DNA of 64,000 nt from Ipomoea triloba. Lineage: Eukaryota; Streptophyta; Magnoliopsida; Solanales; Convolvulaceae. Shown here in pieces: positions 38,382 through 50,962 of the stretch. How positions within the stretch are numbered: position 1 is the stretch's first letter; every line of letters starts with the position of its first letter. The notes below the pieces were generated by a model. It saw nothing but the letters and a program-made list of their open reading frames with translations. It did no database searches and was not told the DNA's origin. The stretch covers positions 27,297,983 through 27,361,982 of the forward strand of contig NC_044924.1 of the NCBI RefSeq assembly GCF_003576645.1. Direction: 5' to 3'. Position numbers and translations under genes: made by a program.

Positions 38382-38879
38382 TTTTTTTTTTTTTTTTTTT
38401 TTCCCCTTAATTGCTTTCTTTTAAAGAAAAAAATTAAAATGGGTGGTACCAGGATAGATCTATGGTGGTGGAGGTATTGATTCGCTGGGCTAAAAAGATT
38501 GATAAAGTATAATGAAACAGATACTACGTACCTTACAAAAGAATCATGAGTGTTTCAAAAATTTTTTTGAAATTGCTATTGGATGGCATAATAATATTTT
38601 CAATTATAATGTTTATAATAACTATAGAGATTTTATTTCAAAAAAAAAAAAAAACTATAGACTTATAATTATCAATCTTAGTAGGTCCATTTTCACTTTG
38701 CACAGGAAACTCCAAAACAACAATATACTTGAATTGGACATTTCAATGTAACTTAGACAATTGACAATAAATAGAACACACCAACATATATGAATATGAA
38801 TAGTTTGATCAAAATTAATATTTTAATTCGGATCAAGACAATACTACTTTTAATTCGGTTTGAACTTCAGACTTCTCTT

Positions 38880-39400
38880 AAGAAATGAGAGTGCTCCTAT
38901 ATAATAACCCGCACTGCAAAGAGTTTGGTTGAGAAAGTATTTACAAGAATCGAATTCGTCGTCTTTTGATACAAGAATCGTGTTTTACTTACTTAGCCAC
39001 CCATTTCTGAATAAAGGAGGAAAAGACCAGAGGAAGGTTTAATCCAAGGGAAATGTGGTTTCATCAATTTCCTTTTGACCAAATAATTGAAAAGGGGAGG
39101 ATATGGTGGTATTTGAAAACCTAATGTACACAACTAACAAGAACTGTGGAATGAGAAAAGGAATCCTCTTTAGTCTTTTCTTAATATATAGATGGTCCTC
39201 CAATATTATATAATCAGTGTCTTTTTTTTTTTTTTTTTGGGTGAATTCTCTACACCGGCCCTCTTCAATGCTTATCCCATGCATGATTAGTGCTATTATT
39301 ATCTCTGTATGGTCCAATCTTAGTAGATGAAGACGCGAGTTGCCACTTGGCATTATATTGCCACCACAACATGTACTGTTAGAAATCTCGTTGTTTCCGT
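38880..39400. repeat. Flanking duplication, left copy
   Basis: GTTTAATCCAAGGGAAATG, TTTCATCAATTTCCTTTTGA and AAACCTAATGTACACAACTA recur in the same order at 60020-60500. The two copies bracket the A-B-C SEO units. No gene is visible inside. Confidence 0.8.
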
Positions 39401-40044
39401 CCAACTAAAGAAAACGACATATTTTTTTTAGAAAAGAGGCTTCCGACCAATATACTGATTAAAAGGAAGATCCGAAATTTAAAAACTCTCATCAAAATTT
39501 CCGTCCTAGTCTAATTTTTGGTTGAAAATAACAATAGCGTCTAACAGACAAAAATTACACAAAAATTCTAGAGGGTAACTCACCATTCTTTCAGATGATA
39601 CAAGATGGATATATATTCCCTTTATGTACAGGAAATATTATAACTTTCAGTTATCCATTTTGATTTATTTTATTTTTAGTTTTCGATTTAAAAACAAATG
39701 TTCTATTTTTTTAGTCCACAATATAATGTTCTTAAATGCAAGAGGGCAGGGGTTTGATGAACTGTTCACAAAATGACGGAATTTTGCCTATCTAGGATTG
39801 TGGTGTAGCTCTGATTCTCTTTCTCATCTCAGGCTGATGATACAGATTTAATCCACTTTTAATGCTATTATTCTAGTAATTGGGAAATTGAAAATGTGAA
39901 CAAATTAAAGGTTTAATTTGTATGCATATTCAATGAATAATATTACAACCATGAACGAACGTACAAGTACAAACATAATACATTATACATGCATGGAAAC
40001 TACCACAACAACTCTAACAGCCAGTGCAAATTGGAACATAAACT
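39401..40044. repeat. 3' flank of SEO copy A (tandem-unit repeat)
   Basis: The sequence is shared with 54570-55222 (3' of copy C) and partly with 46560-46903 (3' of copy B). It includes GCAAGAGGGCAGGGGTTTGA and TCTTTCAGATGATACAAGAT. This shows the gene copies arose by duplication of blocks that include their 3' DNA. Confidence 0.8.
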
Positions 40045-43000
40045 CTAGTCTTCTTTATACAGCAAGTCGTCATCCTCCTCTTCATAATATAAATAGTTGG
40101 TCGGGCCATGACAACAGGAGAAAGTGACAAATTTATGCATGTTTTGGTTACATTGAGGGCAGGACTCAGCCTCTGAAATTTTATCCAAATTAGATGAGTA
40201 ATTGAGAGTACAATAAGGGTGTTGATGGAAAGAAGAAGAACTATTAAGCATCTCATAGCAATCCATGAATGCTTGTTCAAAATCATTGGCATGTGCATTG
40301 TTCTTCCATTTCTCATACTCATTCAAGACTCCTATCATTTTGTCACTCATATCACATGCAATTATTCTTTTCCCTTTGCCCAACAAAGCCCATGATCCAA
40401 TTGTTGTGCATTTATCTTCATAAGATAATAATTTTCTGAGTCCTTGCAGAATTTCATCACTCCCTTCATCAAGTCCAACCTTATTTAAATATTGGATCCT
40501 AGATGAGGCCATACTATAAAGTCGTGTCCAAAAGCGCTTATAATAATTAGTATGGTCAAGTACATAGTCACATGCTCTGCTCACCTCTTTGCTCACTTCT
40601 TCAATCATTTTTCCTCTTCTTCCGAGATATGCAATTTTCATATCCATTTGGAATCTGGAATCAACTTCTTGTACCTTAACTATAAATTCTAGAACTTGAT
40701 TAATGTTATTGCCTCCACATAAAAAAAAGTACTTTTCATCATCATCAATCTGTTCAAAAGAAAAATACATAAAACAATATAATGTTTTAATAATGCTTAA
40801 TTGAATGTTCATTAAAAATTAAAAAAAAATAAATAATGAATAAGAGTACTAATTTTGTTTTAAGCATGAGGGACGTACAAGCTAAGATAATTGAATTGTA
40901 GTGTGGCAAATTGTTCTATGGACCCAGGTCCACCTTACGAGGTGGATTCGAGTCCAAAAATTCATAATTTATCTTCTTAAAGTTTACAATTTGAGTATTG
41001 GAAATGCACAATTACGATGTTCACAAATTTTTTTCTCCAGATTCATAATTTCAAATTCACAAATTTCCTTCTTCATATTCATAATTTTTACTCAAGATCC
41101 ATCTTGCAAGGTGGATCCTGGTCCATGGTATAACAATTGATTATAGTGTATAATAGGTTGTAGGCATGCAGTTTAGCTTAGCTTAGCTTGTATTTAATTG
41201 CCACTAATTAAATAGAAATTTAAAATTGAAAATGAGGATTCATAACTTACCCAATTGTTTAGCATCCATTCGAAGGGCCAGGAGCGGGACCATCCTACTA
41301 CCAGATTAAGATTCCAAGATTCTTTAATCCAAAGTTCTTGTTCCATCTCACGCGTAAAATTGTATGCACGAAACTGATGAATAAAATATTATTGTATTTA
41401 TATAAAATGGTAGAATTCTAAAATTATAATTTTTTACTGAATTTTTTTCTAAATAAATAAAGATAGGCATGTACATATAATAAGGAGTAAGAGTTTAATT
41501 ATAAAATAGACATACCGAACTTTTCATCTTCATCTCGATGTCTTCTATCCAATCATTGATCTTTACGCGGACCTCTCTCGCAAAATTATGTATTTGTTTG
41601 TTAATGTCATCAATCACACGGTCAGCACCAGAAGTTATTTCCCTCAACTCATTTTCTAATGAAGGGATTATACCACCTAATCCCGTTGTTGGCCTTTCAA
41701 AAAGTCGATATCCCCATGTGAATAACATGTGCAATGCATTATAATGAACCAATCTTCCTCGGTTGTCCAGTGAAATGACAATAGGGTCACCACCAACTTG
41801 AAAAGTTGGGAAGCACTTGTCTTTCAAAAATCTTAAAAATGCTGGATTCAATACAAGATTACCTTGGTAGATATCATTATGCACTTGTATATGCTCATCT
41901 AGATCATTTATAATTGGAACCCAGATTATAGATACTACTTCTGTGGAAGCCGCAGCAAATGCATAAAAGGGGTAGTGTTTGCCAGATGATATTAGCAATA
42001 GCATTCCCTCCCCTTCAAACTCCTCTTTATCATTTTCGAAATTGAGTATCAATTTAACAACGTCCCGGATATTTGAAGAATTATCAAACGCATGTAACAA
42101 CATCTGGTAATTTTCTTCTGCCCTTTTTGCCTCTACATACATAAAACTATAATTAATCTCATTGCTAAATATGATTTTTTTTGGTAAAATCTATGTAATC
42201 AAAGTACTGTAATTTTGGATTTAATTAATTATTTTAATTAGAAAAATTTAGCGATTATTTGTTCGCACAACAAATTAAAGTTTAACTTTTATGGGGAATT
42301 TATAATAACTTCATATGCACTAGAAATTACGATCGCGTTCAGGTGCGTACTGGCTGCCCAGGAGAGAACTGCGGACGAATCACAGCTCGCCACGTGTTCG
42401 GAATGTAGTTGCACATAATGTTATAACTAGGTGCACGTAATGTTATAACTAGGTGCACATAGGTGCACCCAGGTGCATAAATGCTAACAAGGTAAATTAC
42501 TTGCACCTGTAAGTAAAAATAGGTGCACACGTGCAAGTAAAATATATCACAAGTGCAAGTAAATTGTACAATGAGCATCAATATAATACTAAGTGTACCT
42601 AATGTTATAACTAGGTGCACATAGGTTGCACCCAGGTGCATGAATGTTAGCAAAGTAAATTACTTGCACAAGTGCAAGTAAAATGTATTGCAGGTGCAAG
42701 TAATATGTATTACAGGTGCAAGTGAATTGTACACTGAGCATCAATACTAGGTGCACCTAATGTTATAACTAGGTGCACCTAATGTTATAATTAGGTGCAC
42801 CTAGGTTGCACCAGGTGCATGAATATTAACAAGGTAAATTACTTGCATTTGTAAGTGAAAATATTTGCGGAAATAGGTGCATGAATATTAACAAGGTAAA
42901 TTAATCGCACTTGTAAGTGAAAATAGATGCGAAAATAGGTGCACTTGTAAGTGAAACTATGTGCACTTTTGAGTGAAACTAGGTGCACTTTTAAGTGAAA

Positions 43001-44688
43001 CTGGGTGCACCAAAGTTTCAGTTATTTACGAAAATACCACCGCGTCATTTTTTTAAAATTGCATTTGATTCGTTGATCTGGACACGTGGACGACTGTGAT
43101 TTGTTCGCAGTTCTCTCCTGAGCGAGAGTACGCACGAGAGTGCAACCCCTATAAATTATACGCTATCCATAATTATAATCATAATAAACATTTCGTAACT
43201 AAATATTAAATAAAATATTAAGCCAACCTAGTAGTGGGAGGCTGGAAGCCAGAATCTCTTTGATTTTGGTGGATACATTGGACACTTCCGTCATTATCTC
43301 ATTTTCTGGCCTGAAGGATAAGAGCATGGCTAATTAATTAATTAAAAACAAACATCAATAAATCAATCTTCACTATACTTACTTATTTACGAATTCTTTT
43401 TTTGAAGATCACTTATTTACGAATTCTTATTTAAACCCAATTTATACTTGTTTTTGTGCAATGTAAATTAATGCTTTGAAATATTTTTCTACTTTATTAT
43501 ATTGTATTAATGATTTATAGATATTTATATGATATATTACAACTAATTATTTATAATAATTATTGAAAAATTAGATTAAGGCAGAATATATGTAATTTAA
43601 TTTATACAAAGTTAAATCAGGTAATCTTACTTGAGGCCCAAAATAAGGAGGTGAGCATAAGCAACAATATTTCTTGCAATCCAATAGTTCGCCAAAAACA
43701 TTGATGATGAATGTCGAAGCTCAACCATAAGCGTGATGAGATCAAACATGGATCTTATTGACTCATTAAAAAGAATTTCATTGTCAGGAGATAGCATTGA
43801 CCTCTGACTATTTCTTAGAGTAGCCAAGTTGTAGGATAGTCCTTTCCGATGACATGATTGTGAGGCAACTTTAGATTTCCCTTGGATGATTGCAAAACAT
43901 GCTAGTAACATTACTCCCTTAGCATGCCACATATACTTTGACAACAAACTTAGTAGATAAATAGCAGTTGAGTGACTATCATCATAGCTTACGCAAGTGA
44001 AGGCTATCTAAAAATGAGAATGAAATTTAAAAGAAAAAAGTCATTATAATTTGTACTCATATAACATTGTATGATGAATGGGGGATCTATATACACCGTA
44101 CCATACCACGAAAGAGAGTTGTAAAACAACAAATGAAATCTCCTTCTGGATTTGTTCTTGTAACTGTAACCTGCCTTGCTTTGCTTCTCGAGGAACCTAC
44201 ACTCATACTCCATTAACACAAAGCTAGTGTAATGAAAACAAGAATGCAACTATTTCTAAGCAGGAACAGTAAGAACATTTAAGAAATTTCTCTTTAGTCT
44301 ATGACTATTCGATGAAAATTTACTTGGTGACATTGATAATAACAGTATGAATTTGTATTATATATGCGCTCATTTAGGTGATTATATGATAAAAATTCAT
44401 TCACTACTATAGGCGCATATTATATATATACACATAGGTAACTAAGTCTATATATTTGTCATGAAAATAAATTAAAAAAATAATTTAATGCAAATATGTA
44501 TATTGACAAACCGTATTGAAATTAAAAATGTCCTTCACAAACTTGAAAAGACAATTAGCATCAACATCTATGCCACCATTAGGATTATGTGTATCCTTAA
44601 CTTGTTCTATGATGATCTTCTCCTCAACATGAGTCATTTGTAGTTGTGAAATAATTGTTGTTGATAGAGAGAGGGGTTGAGTTGCCAT
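40045..44688 (-). CDS. SEO: Sieve element occlusion (SEO) protein, intact copy A
   Basis: Coding exons run 44688-44512, 44196-44107, 44007-43631, 43310-43228, 42132-41516, 41373-41251 and 40749-40045. Phases agree at every junction and the protein is 723 aa with no internal stop. SEO proteins assemble into phloem P-protein filaments in sieve elements and help plug injured sieve tubes. Residues 1-250 match the SEO N-terminal region (YDDSHSTAIYLLSLLSKYMW). Residues 243-449 hold the thioredoxin-like middle part (GMLLLISSGKHYPFYAF, IIWVPIINDLDEHIQ, FPTFQVGGDPIVISLDNRGR). Exon 8 carries FLCGGNN, IGSWALLGKGKRI and the C-terminal cysteines C686, C689, C701 and C702 (CPQC...CCHG). Copies B and C split the fifth exon with an intron; here the two parts are fused. 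Three miniature elements lie in or near its introns and flank. Confidence 0.88.
40905..41140. mobile_element. MULE-like miniature element (TGGACC family) in SEO-A intron before exon 8
   Basis: The ends are GGCAAATTGTTCTATGGACC and the complement of TCAATTGTTATACCATGGACC. The next block (AGGTCCACCTTACGAGGTGG) is also inverted at the other side. The flanks are TTGTAGTGT (40896-40904) and TTATAGTGT (41141-41149), one mismatch. Copy C has the unoccupied site (GAATTGTAGTGTATAGTATAG near 56040), which confirms insertion. Confidence 0.85.
42330..43149. mobile_element. Non-autonomous MULE-like element in SEO-A intron 4
   Basis: The terminal inverted repeats are about 65 bp. The left has CAGGAGAGAACTGCGGACGA and ends CCACGTG; the right, complemented, has CAGGAGAGAACTGCGAACAA and ends CCACGTG. 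The flanking 9-mers are TAGAAATTA (42321-42329) and TATAAATTA (43150-43158), one mismatch. Copy B keeps the empty site near 49435 (GAAATTATATGCTATCC). The interior is an irregular array of AGGTGCA and TAATGTTATAACTAGGTGCA units and codes for nothing convincing. Confidence 0.85.
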
Positions 44689-44783
44689 GTCTTGTAGGTA
44701 AGAGAAGATGAGGAAAATTGGCTCGTTGAAAAGGAAATAATTAAGGTTTACTTGCAACAATTATGGTCATGATAATGCAGCTA

Positions 44784-44795
44784 GCTATTATATAA
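44784..44795 (-). promoter_or_regulatory. TATA element of SEO-A promoter
   Basis: TTATATAATAGC on the minus strand lies about 100 bp upstream of the start codon. The same element (TTATATAAGAGC or close) stands 60-110 bp upstream of copy B (51635-51646), C (58825-58836), D (32233-32245) and E (35094-35105). Conservation in position and sequence across copies supports a core promoter. Confidence 0.6.
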
Positions 44796-45528
44796 CATTG
44801 GAATTAAAACCTTGTTGAAGAATTAATTGACTTTGCTTCAAATCACCGCAAGGAAAAGAGCCAAACTGAGGAATATAATCACACTTTTGGACGTTCAGTT
44901 TTGGATTATGTGATAACCATTCTTCTTGCTTCCAAAACACAAAAGTAAAATAGAATAACAAGAATGTTAAGTATTTTTTGTTTTGAAAAATTTCCTGTCT
45001 CTTTTCTTGCCCTTATTTTTTCTACTAATTCTTCAGAAACAAAAAACAAACTCCTCATGATCATATTTATATACAAGTTTATTTTGCCTGGACTACATAC
45101 CAATTTAATAGCTAATCTTTTTGGAGGCTTTGCAGCATCACCACCAGAGTTCAAAACATATTCGAACACCAACTAACATAACCAAAAGAATTCCTAAGTC
45201 ATTAGTGAAGATTTCATATTACTCCGGTGGCATATACCACTTCAAAGAGGAGCAAATTATGTTCAAGTACAAAATGTTTATTTTGTCTGTTAAGAGTCCA
45301 CATCGAAAAATAAAGGAGAAACAGATAGTCATGGGTTATATTATTAGTTAATTCGTTGGATTTGGTTTTTTTAGTGTGTTTGTTTCATCCATGTGCATTA
45401 TATAGTCCAATTGAATTGAATAACCTTAGCTTGGTCAAATCTTAGATTCTAACATTGTCAAAACATCATAATTGTTTGTATATGTAGATCAAAAGCAGAA
45501 ACAAAATAGCTATGAAGTATAATAAAGT
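44796..45528. other. 5' flank of SEO copy A
   Basis: This is the upstream repeat shared with the other copies (TCCAATTGAATTGAATAACC, TTCAAGTACAAAATGTTTAT). No coding signal is visible. Confidence 0.6.
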
Positions 45529-45675
45529 ACTTTATTAGAAAAGACAACACTCAATAGACAACGGTTAACCGTTGCCTTTGTACGTGACTTCTAACAACAC
45601 CAATCTTAACAACAGAAATTTTGCCTCAAAGACAACGATTTTTAACCGTTGTATATGTCCTTTTTTCTCGTAGTG
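45529..45675. mobile_element. CACTA-type miniature element, 147 bp
   Basis: The minus strand starts CACTACGAGAAAAAAGGACA and the other end reads ACTTTATTAGAAAAGACAAC, a degenerate inverted pair of the CACTA type. AGT flanks both sides (45526-45528 and 45676-45678), the 3-bp duplication expected for CACTA elements. The corresponding site near copy D (AATAAAGTGCACATATAC at 33284) is empty. The interior has inverted ACAACGGTTAACCGTTG. Confidence 0.8.
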
Positions 45676-46071
45676 AGTGCACATATACTCACCAGAATTT
45701 TCAAGTAATCCACAATGAAACTGTGAATTGAACTTCTTCTAGCTTCATCTTCTTCTCTTCCTGTTTCTTCCCAATTGTCCAAATTTACCAAATCGTTCGG
45801 TTCGGTTTGACTTTTAACCGAACCATTCGATTTATAAGAATCTCGAATTATTTGAATTTTTGGTATATTGCTAGTTCGGTTCGATTTGATTCGGTTAAGA
45901 TAAATCGAACCGAATTATCCAGCCTTAGTTTCTTGCATCATAAAGGAAAGCAAGAAAAGAGGGACAAATTGATAAGTTTTGTCCATTTCAAATATTATTT
46001 TAAATAAGTTTTCATTGAAATTTTGGCCCTTTAGCCAACCCAATTCTAAAAGTACCACTATAAAGGAAGGC
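45676..46071. other. Non-genic flank with GGTTCGG-type repeats
   Basis: Around 45790-45925 there are several CGGTTCGGTTTGA and AATCGAACCGAATTA motifs in inverted order, probably a degenerate miniature element. The rest is SEO-unit flank (also seen near 59530-59700). Confidence 0.45.
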
Positions 46072-46338
46072 GCAAATTAAATTATACTCTGGACCATGGT
46101 CCACAATGTGCATGACTGATACTGTAGTTGTGTTGAACTGACGATACTGCAGTTGTGTTGAAAGGAAATTGCAGTTGCGCGGAACTGAGGTCGTTTCATC
46201 CGTTCAACACACTGCAGTATCAGTTCAACACAACTGCAATTCTAGACAGATGAAATAGCCTCTGTTCCGCGCAACTGCAGTTCCCTTTCAACACAACTGC
46301 AGTATCAGCCATGTGCATGGTCCACGGTATAACGACGG
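46072..46338. mobile_element. Palindromic MULE-like element (TGGACC family), 267 bp
   Basis: The ends are GCAAATTAAATTATACTCTGGACC and the complement CCGTCGTTATACCGTGGACC. AAAGGAAGGC flanks both sides (46062-46071 and 46339-46348). The site is uninterrupted in the homologous flank near 59675 (TATAAAGGAAGGCTAG). The interior repeats GATACTGCAGTTGTGTTGAA in both orientations, so the whole element can fold. Confidence 0.85.
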
Positions 46339-47572
46339 AAAGGAAGGCTAGTACAATGGGAATGTGATAATTTCATCAATTTCAAATCCTTTCGATCAAA
46401 TAATTAAATAGATATACATAGGGACTTAGCAATTAAGAATAGTTGATAAGCGGAATGTTAATTTAGTGTCATGTTAAAGAATTTTGAGTCGAATATTCTT
46501 TATCCTAAAAAAAAAAACCTGATTAGTTTAACAGTTGTAGATGAGGTTATTGAATGCTAAATTTAAAAACAAATGTTCTATTTTTTAGTCCACAATGTTC
46601 TTAAATGCAAGAGGGCAGGGGTTTGATGAACGTTCACAAAATGACAGAATTTTGCCAATCTAGGATTGTGGTTGCAGCTCTGATTCTCCTTCTCATCTCA
46701 GGTTAATGATACGTAACAGATTTAATACACTTCTAATGCTATTATTCTAGTTGGGACATTTAAAACCTGAACAAATTAAAGATTTTTTTTGTATGTATAT
46801 TCAATGAATAATATTACAACCATAATACATGCATGTAGACTACCAGTACAACAACTCTAACAGCCCATGCATGCAATTGGAACAACATAAACTCTAGTAT
46901 TCTTCATAGCAAGTCTTCATCCACTTCTTCTTCGTAATGTAAATAATTCGTCGGGCCATGACAACAGGTGAAAGTGACAAATTTATGCATGTTTTGGTTA
47001 CATTGAGGGCAGGACAAATTCTCTGGAATTTCATTCAAATTAGATGGGTGATTGAGAGCACACAACAAGAGTGTTGATTGGAAGAAGAAGAACTATTAAA
47101 CATCTCATAGCAGTCCCTGAATGCTTGTTCAAAATCATTGGCATTTGCATTGTTCTTCCATTTCTCATACTCATTCAAGACTCCTAACATTTTGTTTCCC
47201 ATATCACATGCAATTATTCTTTTCCCTTTGCCCAACAAAGCCCATGATCCAATCGTTGTACACTCATCTTCATAATGATAAGATAATAATTTTTTGAGTC
47301 CTTGCAGAATTTCATCACTCCTTTCATCAAGTCCAACTTTACTCAAATATTGAATCCTAGATGAGGCTACGCTATGAAGTCGTGCCCAAAAGCACTTAAA
47401 CTCATAAGGTCTAAATGCATAATCACATGCATAGTCACCTTCATAATCGCGTGCTCTACGCACCTCTTTAATCACTTTTGTTCTTCTCCCAACGTATGCA
47501 ATTTTCATATTCACTTGGAATTTGGAACGAATCTCTTGTACCTTAAGTATAAATTCTAAAACTCGTTTGACG

Positions 47573-47989
47573 GTTTTAGGGGCTTCATTCCCATACATGT
47601 GTTGGGGGTGGGCCTTGAAGACACAATGAACTTGTTTAGAATAGCAATGGACTATAGTTTTGAAGTGGGTTAAAAGAGCATGGATTGATGGTGAGGTGCT
47701 TAATGTTCAAGTAATAATTAACTTAAGTATCATTCTTGTTATAATCCTTTACCCAAAATGATATTTGTGATGATAGGTGATATGAATTGAGATTGTATGA
47801 TCTTTGTGTAAGGCTTCGGCTCTTGTTGTTGTGATAGGTGATATGGTTTGAGTTTGTAGGATCTTATTGTAAGGCTTAGGCCCTTGTTGCTTTGATGGTC
47901 ACTTTTGGACCAAAACCATGTATGGCTCTGTTGCCTTTTTTTTGAGTGATAATAAAGAGCAAAGTTTGATAAAAAAAAAAAAAAAAAAA
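47573..47989 (+). mobile_element. Polyadenylated retroposon in SEO-B exon 8
   Basis: A 417-bp insert has a 19-A tail (47971-47989) and AATAAA at 47951-47956. It is flanked by ACTCGTTTGACG (47561-47572) and ACTCATTTGACG (47989-48000). These are the marks of LINE-mediated retroposition. Inside, a block of about 61 bp starting TGATAGGTGATATG is tandemly duplicated (47771 and 47832). It is either the 3' end of a LINE or a 5'-truncated retrocopy of an mRNA; no protein was recognised. Confidence 0.8.
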
Positions 47990-50962
47990 CTCATTTGACG
48001 TTATCGCCTCCGCATAAGAAAATGTACTTTTCATCATCATCCATCTGTTTAAAAGAAAAATACATAGAACAATATAATGTTTAATTGAATCGTTCATTTA
48101 AAATAAAAATAAATAAATAAATATTGAATAGTCAGTAGTAATTTTGTTTTAAGCATGAGGGGACGTAATAATTCCGGCAACTAATTAATTAGAATTGAAA
48201 ATAAGAATTCATTACTTACCCACTCGTTTAGTATCCGTTCGAAGCGCCAGGAGCGGGACCATGCTACTACAAGATTAAGATTCCAAGATTCTTTAATCCA
48301 AAGCTCTTGTTCCCTCTCACGCGTGTAATAGTATGAACGAAACTGATGAATAAAATATTATTATATTTAAATAAACCAGTTGAATTCGACTTGTACATAT
48401 ACCGAACTAAATAAAGATAGACATGTACATATAATATGTGAGTAAGAGTTTAATTATAAGACAGACATATACCGAACTATTCATCTTCGTCTTGATGTCG
48501 TCCACCCAATCATTGATCTTTTTCCGGACCTTTGTCGCAAATTTATGTATTTGTTTGTCAATGTCATCAATCACACGATCAGCACCAGAAGTCCTTTCCC
48601 TCAACTCATTTTCTAATGAAGAGATTATATCACCTGACCTAATTGTTCTCCTTTAAGAAAGTTGAAATTGCCATGTGAATATCATGTGCAGTGCATTTGA
48701 ATGAACCAATTTTCCTCGTTTGTCCAGCGAAATGATAATAGGGTCACCCCCAACTTGAAACGTTGGGAAGCACTTGTCTTGTAAAAATCTTTAAAATGCC
48801 GGTGCAATCCATTTTTGTGTATCCAATACACGATAAAAGGGGTGATAGATAGCATCATACATTTGTATATGCTCATCCAGATCATTTATTATTGGAACCC
48901 AAATCATCCTTTGTCTTTTGGGCGCCTCATAAGCATAAATGGGAAAGTGTTTGCCGGATGATATTAGTAATAGCACTCCCTCCCCTTCAAACTCATCTAA
49001 TCCCACTGAACGTGAACGGCTCTAATATAAAAGATATTTGGAGGCCATTAGAAGAGGTGTAGTATTTCACATAAGAAAAGTCATAACAAATGTTTATATA
49101 TACCTGCACCGTATGGTTGTCCCGAATTGACTTCTCTTTATTATTTTTAACATTAAATATTAATTTAAGAACCTTCAAGATATCCGAAGAATTATCAAAC
49201 GCATGTAACAAGGCTTGATAATTTTCTTTTGTCCTTTTTGCCTCTACATACACAAAATTATAATTAATCTAATTGCTAAATTATGATTTTTGGTAAAATC
49301 TATTTAATCAAAGCACTGTAATTTCAGATGTAATTAATTATTCAAATTAGAAAATTTAACGATTATTTGATCGCACAACAAGTTAAAGTTTAACTTTTAC
49401 GGTGAATTTATAATAACTTCATATGCACTAGAAATTATATGCTATCCATAATTATAATCATAAACATTTCGTAACTAAATATTAATATAAAATATAAAGC
49501 CAACCTAGTAGTGGGAGGCTGGAAGCCAGAATCTCTTTGATTTTGGTGGATACATAGGACACTTCCGTCATTATCTCATTTTCTGGCCTGAAGGATATAT
49601 AAGAGCATGTATGTCTAATTAATTAATTAAAAATAAACATCAATAAATCAATCTTCACTATACTTATTTACAAATTCTTAATTAAACCCAATTTACACGT
49701 GTTGTTGTGCAATGTATAAATTTCTACTTTGAAATATTTTTCTACTTTATATTGCATATATTAATGATTTATATATTTATACAAAAAATTACAACTAATC
49801 ATTTTTAAATATTATTGAAGAATTAAATTATGGCAAAGATCGAATATATGTAATTTATACAAAGTTAAATCAAACGGTCTTACCTGAGGCCCAAAATAAG
49901 GAGGTGAGTATAGGCAACAATGCCTCTTGCAATCCAGTAGTTTGCCAAAAACATTGATGATGAATGTTGAAGGTCAACCATAAGCTTGATGAGATCAAAC
50001 ATGAATTTTATTGATTCATTCAAAAAAGTTTCATTCTTAGTGGGTAGCATTGAGTTTAAACTTTTTCGTAGAGCAGTCATGTTGTAGGACCCTCCTTCCC
50101 GATGACATAATTGTGAAGCAACTTTAAATTTTCCTCGGATGATCGCAAAACATGCGAGTAACATTACTCCCTTAACATGCCACATATACTTTGACAACAA
50201 ACATAGTAGATAAATGGCAATTGAGTGACTATCATCATAGCTTGCACAAGTGAAGGTTACCTAAAAATGAGAATGAAATTTAAAAGAAAGAATTCATCAT
50301 TTGTACTCATCATCATATAAAATTGTGTGATGCAGGTAGGATTTATATATGTCATACCATGAAAGAGAGTTGTAAAACAACAAACGAAATCTCCTTCCGA
50401 ATGTGTTCTTGTATTTGTAACCTGTCTTGTATTGCTTCTTGAGGAACCTAAACTCATACTCCATTAACACAAAGCTAGTTTAATGAAAACAAGAATGAAA
50501 CTATTTCTAAGTGGAATTGTAAGAACATTTAAGAAATTTCTCTTCGGACTATAGTTATTATTCAACATAAAATTACTTGATTACAAGGAGCTGAGGGTTT
50601 TACGCAAAGCACACATTTGTGTAGTCACTTTGAACTTTCACTTAAATCAAAAGAATTAAAAATTTTGTACAGGTATTAATTGACATTGCTTCAAACAGCC
50701 ATAATGGAAATAACCAAACTGAGGAATATAATCACACTTATTCCATGCAAATCTTTGATTGTTTGTCCATTATTTGTTATCATGTGAGAAGCCTATCATC
50801 TTGCTTCCAAAACACAAAATAAAATGTTTGAACACTTTAATTTCTGGCAAGGCCTATTTAGAAAAAATATTATAACAATATCCCATAAAATACCATGATC
50901 TGAGGAAAGAAATAGAATTTACCAACAAAGTTGGACAGTAGAAATTGGAAGTAGTAGTTTAC

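Noticed and set aside
37281..38480. 399-aa open frame
   Set aside because: It is open only because it crosses 963 N; the flanks are poly-T.
40014..40322. 102-aa minus-strand frame over the end of SEO-A exon 8
   Set aside because: It is an out-of-frame shadow of the real exon; the same shadow appears over copy C.
42339..42653. 104-aa minus-strand frame
   Set aside because: It lies wholly in the AGGTGCA-rich interior of a miniature element and reads as low-complexity repeats.
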